Shown one piece after another: positions 62,500-64,000 of a stretch of DNA of 64,000 nt. Each line of letters starts with the position of its first letter. The first letter of the stretch is position 1. This stretch comes from Rhodococcus ruber (GTDB lineage Bacteria; Actinomycetota; Actinomycetes; Mycobacteriales; Mycobacteriaceae), in the NCBI RefSeq assembly GCF_027270735.1, contig NZ_JAPWIJ010000009.1, positions 124,001 through 188,000 on the forward strand, written 5' to 3'. A model generated the notes under the pieces. That model searched no databases. It worked only from the letters and a program-made list of their open reading frames with translations, and was not told where the DNA came from. The position numbers were made by a program, and so were the translations under genes.

Positions 62500-62534
62500 C
62501 GACCGAGCCCGAACGGCGAGTTCGGGCTCGGTCG
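62500..62534 (-). terminator. Intrinsic terminator downstream of the LacD-type aldolase gene
   Basis: A perfect 15-bp stem has arms 62500-62514 and 62520-62534 around a 5-nt loop. It lies 12 nt after the aldolase stop and 26 nt before the hydrolase start on the minus strand. No U-rich tail follows, as often in high-GC actinobacteria. Confidence 0.8.
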
Positions 62535-62545
62535 AAGGACGCGAA

Positions 62546-63430
62546 TCAGGCGTCGACAGCCTCGTTCAGCTCACGCAGCCGGGGCAGTGCGCGGTTGGTG
62601 AGAAGGTCCTCGCGGGTCTCGGCGGAGACAGCCATGCTGTCCTTCCACAGTGACCGGCCTGCCATCGCTCCGCGGGCACCGTTGGCGACGGCGATGCGGA
62701 CCTGCTCGATGAACGTCTCGTGATCGACGCCTGCCGAGAGCACGGCCCACGGAACACCCTGTGCCGCTTCGGTAACGGCCTTGCAAGCATCGGCCGAGCC
62801 GGGGTAGGGGAGCTTGAGTACCTTGGCGCCGCACTCGACCGAGATGCGCGTGGAGTCGGCGATGATCCTGCCGAAGCCGGCCTTGTAGTCCTCGTCGGAC
62901 TCGCCCTCGAGCTGGTAGGTCAGGATCTCGACGATGAGCAGCAGACCCTCGGCGGAGCATGCCTTGACGAGATCGCGGATCTCCTCGGCCACACGGGAAT
63001 CGACCCCCTGCTGCTCGGGGCGCATGTAGAAGAGCATCTTGGCGACGTCGCCGCCGAGATCACGCACGACGCGCGGAGTGACACCGTCGACGAAGCGGGT
63101 GTAGCGCAGACCGTCGGTCTCCTCGAAGCCCGACGCATCCATACCGACCACCAGTGCGGTGTTGCGCGAGAGCACACCGTCGTCGACGATCTTCGGCAGT
63201 GCCACCTCCGGGTCCAGCAGGATCGCCGGTGCGTGATTGCCGAGGTAGCGCACCAGATCGGCCTTGGCTTCGGCGAGCTGCTCGACTGTGATCGAGCCCG
63301 GTCCGTCGACGGCGTCCTTCATGACGGCCTTCATGCCGTTGCGCTGATCTCCGGCGACGATGAGCATGTTGCCGTCTGGGGTGGAGATGGCAGCCATTCC
63401 GCGACGTTCGAGGGTGGTGAGTTCGTTCAT
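62546..63430 (-). CDS. Class I aldolase, LacD (tagatose-bisphosphate aldolase)-like
   Basis: This 294-residue TIM-barrel aldolase of the LacD/YihT group has LIVAGDQRNGMKAVM near the N-terminus and the likely Schiff-base lysine K206 in GAKVLKLPYPG, matching the family KVEVP position. These enzymes split ketose phosphates such as tagatose 1,6-bisphosphate or sulfofructose phosphate. The ATG at 63430 has AGGAGAAGA before it. It follows the sugar kinase gene, which suggests a kinase and aldolase catabolic unit. Confidence 0.85.
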   Translation of the reverse strand: MNELTTLERRGMAAISTPDGNMLIVAGDQRNGMKAVMKDAVDGPGSITVEQLAEAKADLVRYLGNHAPAILLDPEVALPKIVDDGVLSRNTALVVGMDASGFEETDGLRYTRFVDGVTPRVVRDLGGDVAKMLFYMRPEQQGVDSRVAEEIRDLVKACSAEGLLLIVEILTYQLEGESDEDYKAGFGRIIADSTRISVECGAKVLKLPYPGSADACKAVTEAAQGVPWAVLSAGVDHETFIEQVRIAVANGARGAMAGRSLWKDSMAVSAETREDLLTNRALPRLRELNEAVDA

Positions 63431-63500
63431 CTTCTTCTCCTGGTGGGTGTTGGGGTCGAGCGCAAGTGGGACAACGTTGTCTCACTGCAGAAATGTGGGC

Positions 63501-64000
63501 TCAGGTTTCTATGAGCGCCAGTAGGCGGGCAGCGAACAATGCTGCCCCGTAGGCGGTGTCCTGGGAGCGGGTCGAGACCGAGACGCCGGGCAGCACCTGA
63601 GCTCGCGCGTCTCGCACGCTGGCCATCCCGGCCCAGCCGCCGGTGAGCAACGTCGTCCTGGCGGGCGGCACCTCGGCGTCGAGTGCCTCGATGAGTCGAG
63701 CCACTTCGTCGTTGCCGTGCAACAGAATCGAACGGAACAGCTCGGCCGAATCGATCCCGTCGGTACGGACCGTGATGGACAGAACGCCGTCGTCGTTGCG
63801 GGCACCCGCGATGTCGAGACCGCCATCGGTGAACGGCCCACCCGCGGGCAGAGCGCACACTCGCTGATCCAGTAGATCGCGACCGGCTCGATCGTTGATG
63901 TCGCACAGCTGCAATGCCCGTCGCATCAGCAAACCGGTCTTGACCCCGGCAACGAGTACGTGTTGACCCGGCACCACGTGGCGAACCGAGTTGATGAGAT
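63501..64000 (-). CDS. FGGY-family carbohydrate kinase, C-terminal part (cut by window end)
   Basis: About 166 C-terminal residues are visible. The FGGY C-domain is recognised from LLTGGWAGMASVRDARAQVL and SQDTAYGAALFAARLLAL. The N-terminal half, with the ATP-binding motif, is outside the window. It is upstream of the LacD-type aldolase gene on the same strand with a gap of about 70 nt. It is probably a pentulose, hexulose or polyol kinase. Confidence 0.85.
   Translation of the reverse strand, partial: LINSVRHVVPGQHVLVAGVKTGLLMRRALQLCDINDRAGRDLLDQRVCALPAGGPFTDGGLDIAGARNDDGVLSITVRTDGIDSAELFRSILLHGNDEVARLIEALDAEVPPARTTLLTGGWAGMASVRDARAQVLPGVSVSTRSQDTAYGAALFAARLLALIET

Noticed and set aside
61299-62723. 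Long plus-strand open frame opposite the hydrolase and aldolase
   Set aside because: It spans two real minus-strand genes and a terminator and has shadow-type composition.
58900-64000. Acyl-CoA ligase, hydrolase, aldolase and sugar kinase as parts of the cyclitol cluster
   Set aside because: They lie beyond the TetR gene, are not overlapping with the operon, and two are separated by a terminator; a link is possible only for the acyl-CoA ligase.

Overview
The window looks like chromosomal DNA of a high-GC actinobacterium, most likely Rhodococcus or a close relative. The evidence is GC-rich third positions, many GTG starts and 4-nt start/stop overlaps, a DUF3558-type lipoprotein, an LLM-class (F420-type) oxidoreductase, and a barbiturase that closely resembles the remembered Rhodococcus erythropolis enzyme with a uracil phosphoribosyltransferase gene beside it. 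No rRNA, tRNA, IS element or CRISPR array was seen.

Region A (1-17055) reads as an oxidative pyrimidine degradation locus, almost all on the minus strand. It holds a three-subunit molybdenum hydroxylase (candidate uracil/thymine dehydrogenase), a UraA-like permease, two PucR regulators, XdhC, two amidase-signature enzymes, barbiturase, a biotin-less carboxyltransferase, a CaiB-type CoA transferase and a divergent upp. The inferred route is uracil to barbiturate, ureidomalonate, malonate plus urea, malonyl-CoA and acetyl-CoA. A separate pair at 46161-47935 (cytosine permease and a yeast FCY1-type cytosine deaminase) would feed cytosine into the same route.

Region B (17066-32171) is a catabolic regulon: a NitT/TauT-type ABC importer, HyuA/HyuB plus an amidase, a FadR-type GntR regulator, and a plus-strand operon of MaoC hydratase, CaiB CoA transferase, MmgE/PrpD protein, acyl-CoA dehydrogenase and CitE-like lyase. 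The palindrome AAACAT-N3-ATGTTT occurs upstream of both the importer and the CoA operon. The logic suits a cyclic imide, lactam or hydantoin that is opened to a branched dicarboxylate and split as CoA esters.

Region C (32225-40646) begins at a perfect hairpin terminator. It holds a second ABC importer with an NMT1/ThiY-like binding protein, a LacI regulator, and a four-gene plus-strand operon (Gfo/Idh/MocA dehydrogenase, DUF993 protein, TIM-barrel isomerase, glycerate kinase). Near-identical LacI-type palindromes sit upstream of the importer operon and between lacI and the catabolic operon, which ties them together.

Region D (40712-48305) is a patchwork of small uncharacterised genes and remnants (a frame-broken membrane protein, a TerD tail fragment) around the cytosine genes.

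Region E (48323-59683) is the most striking part. Eleven minus-strand genes are packed with overlaps or gaps of at most 10 nt, headed by a sedoheptulose 7-phosphate cyclase of the 2-epi-5-epi-valiolone synthase type. Behind it come a KAS III-like protein with an altered active site, an MFS exporter, two zinc-ADH-like proteins, an SDR, a quinone-oxidoreductase-like protein, a two-domain VOC protein, an LLM oxidoreductase, a HAD phosphatase and a ROK kinase. Together these resemble a C7-cyclitol (carbasugar) biosynthetic cluster lacking an aminotransferase and a glycosyltransferase. A divergent TetR gene with a palindrome in front of it is the likely regulator.

Region F (59701-64000) has a fatty acyl-CoA ligase, an alpha/beta hydrolase, a LacD-type aldolase and the C-terminal part of an FGGY sugar kinase cut by the window end.
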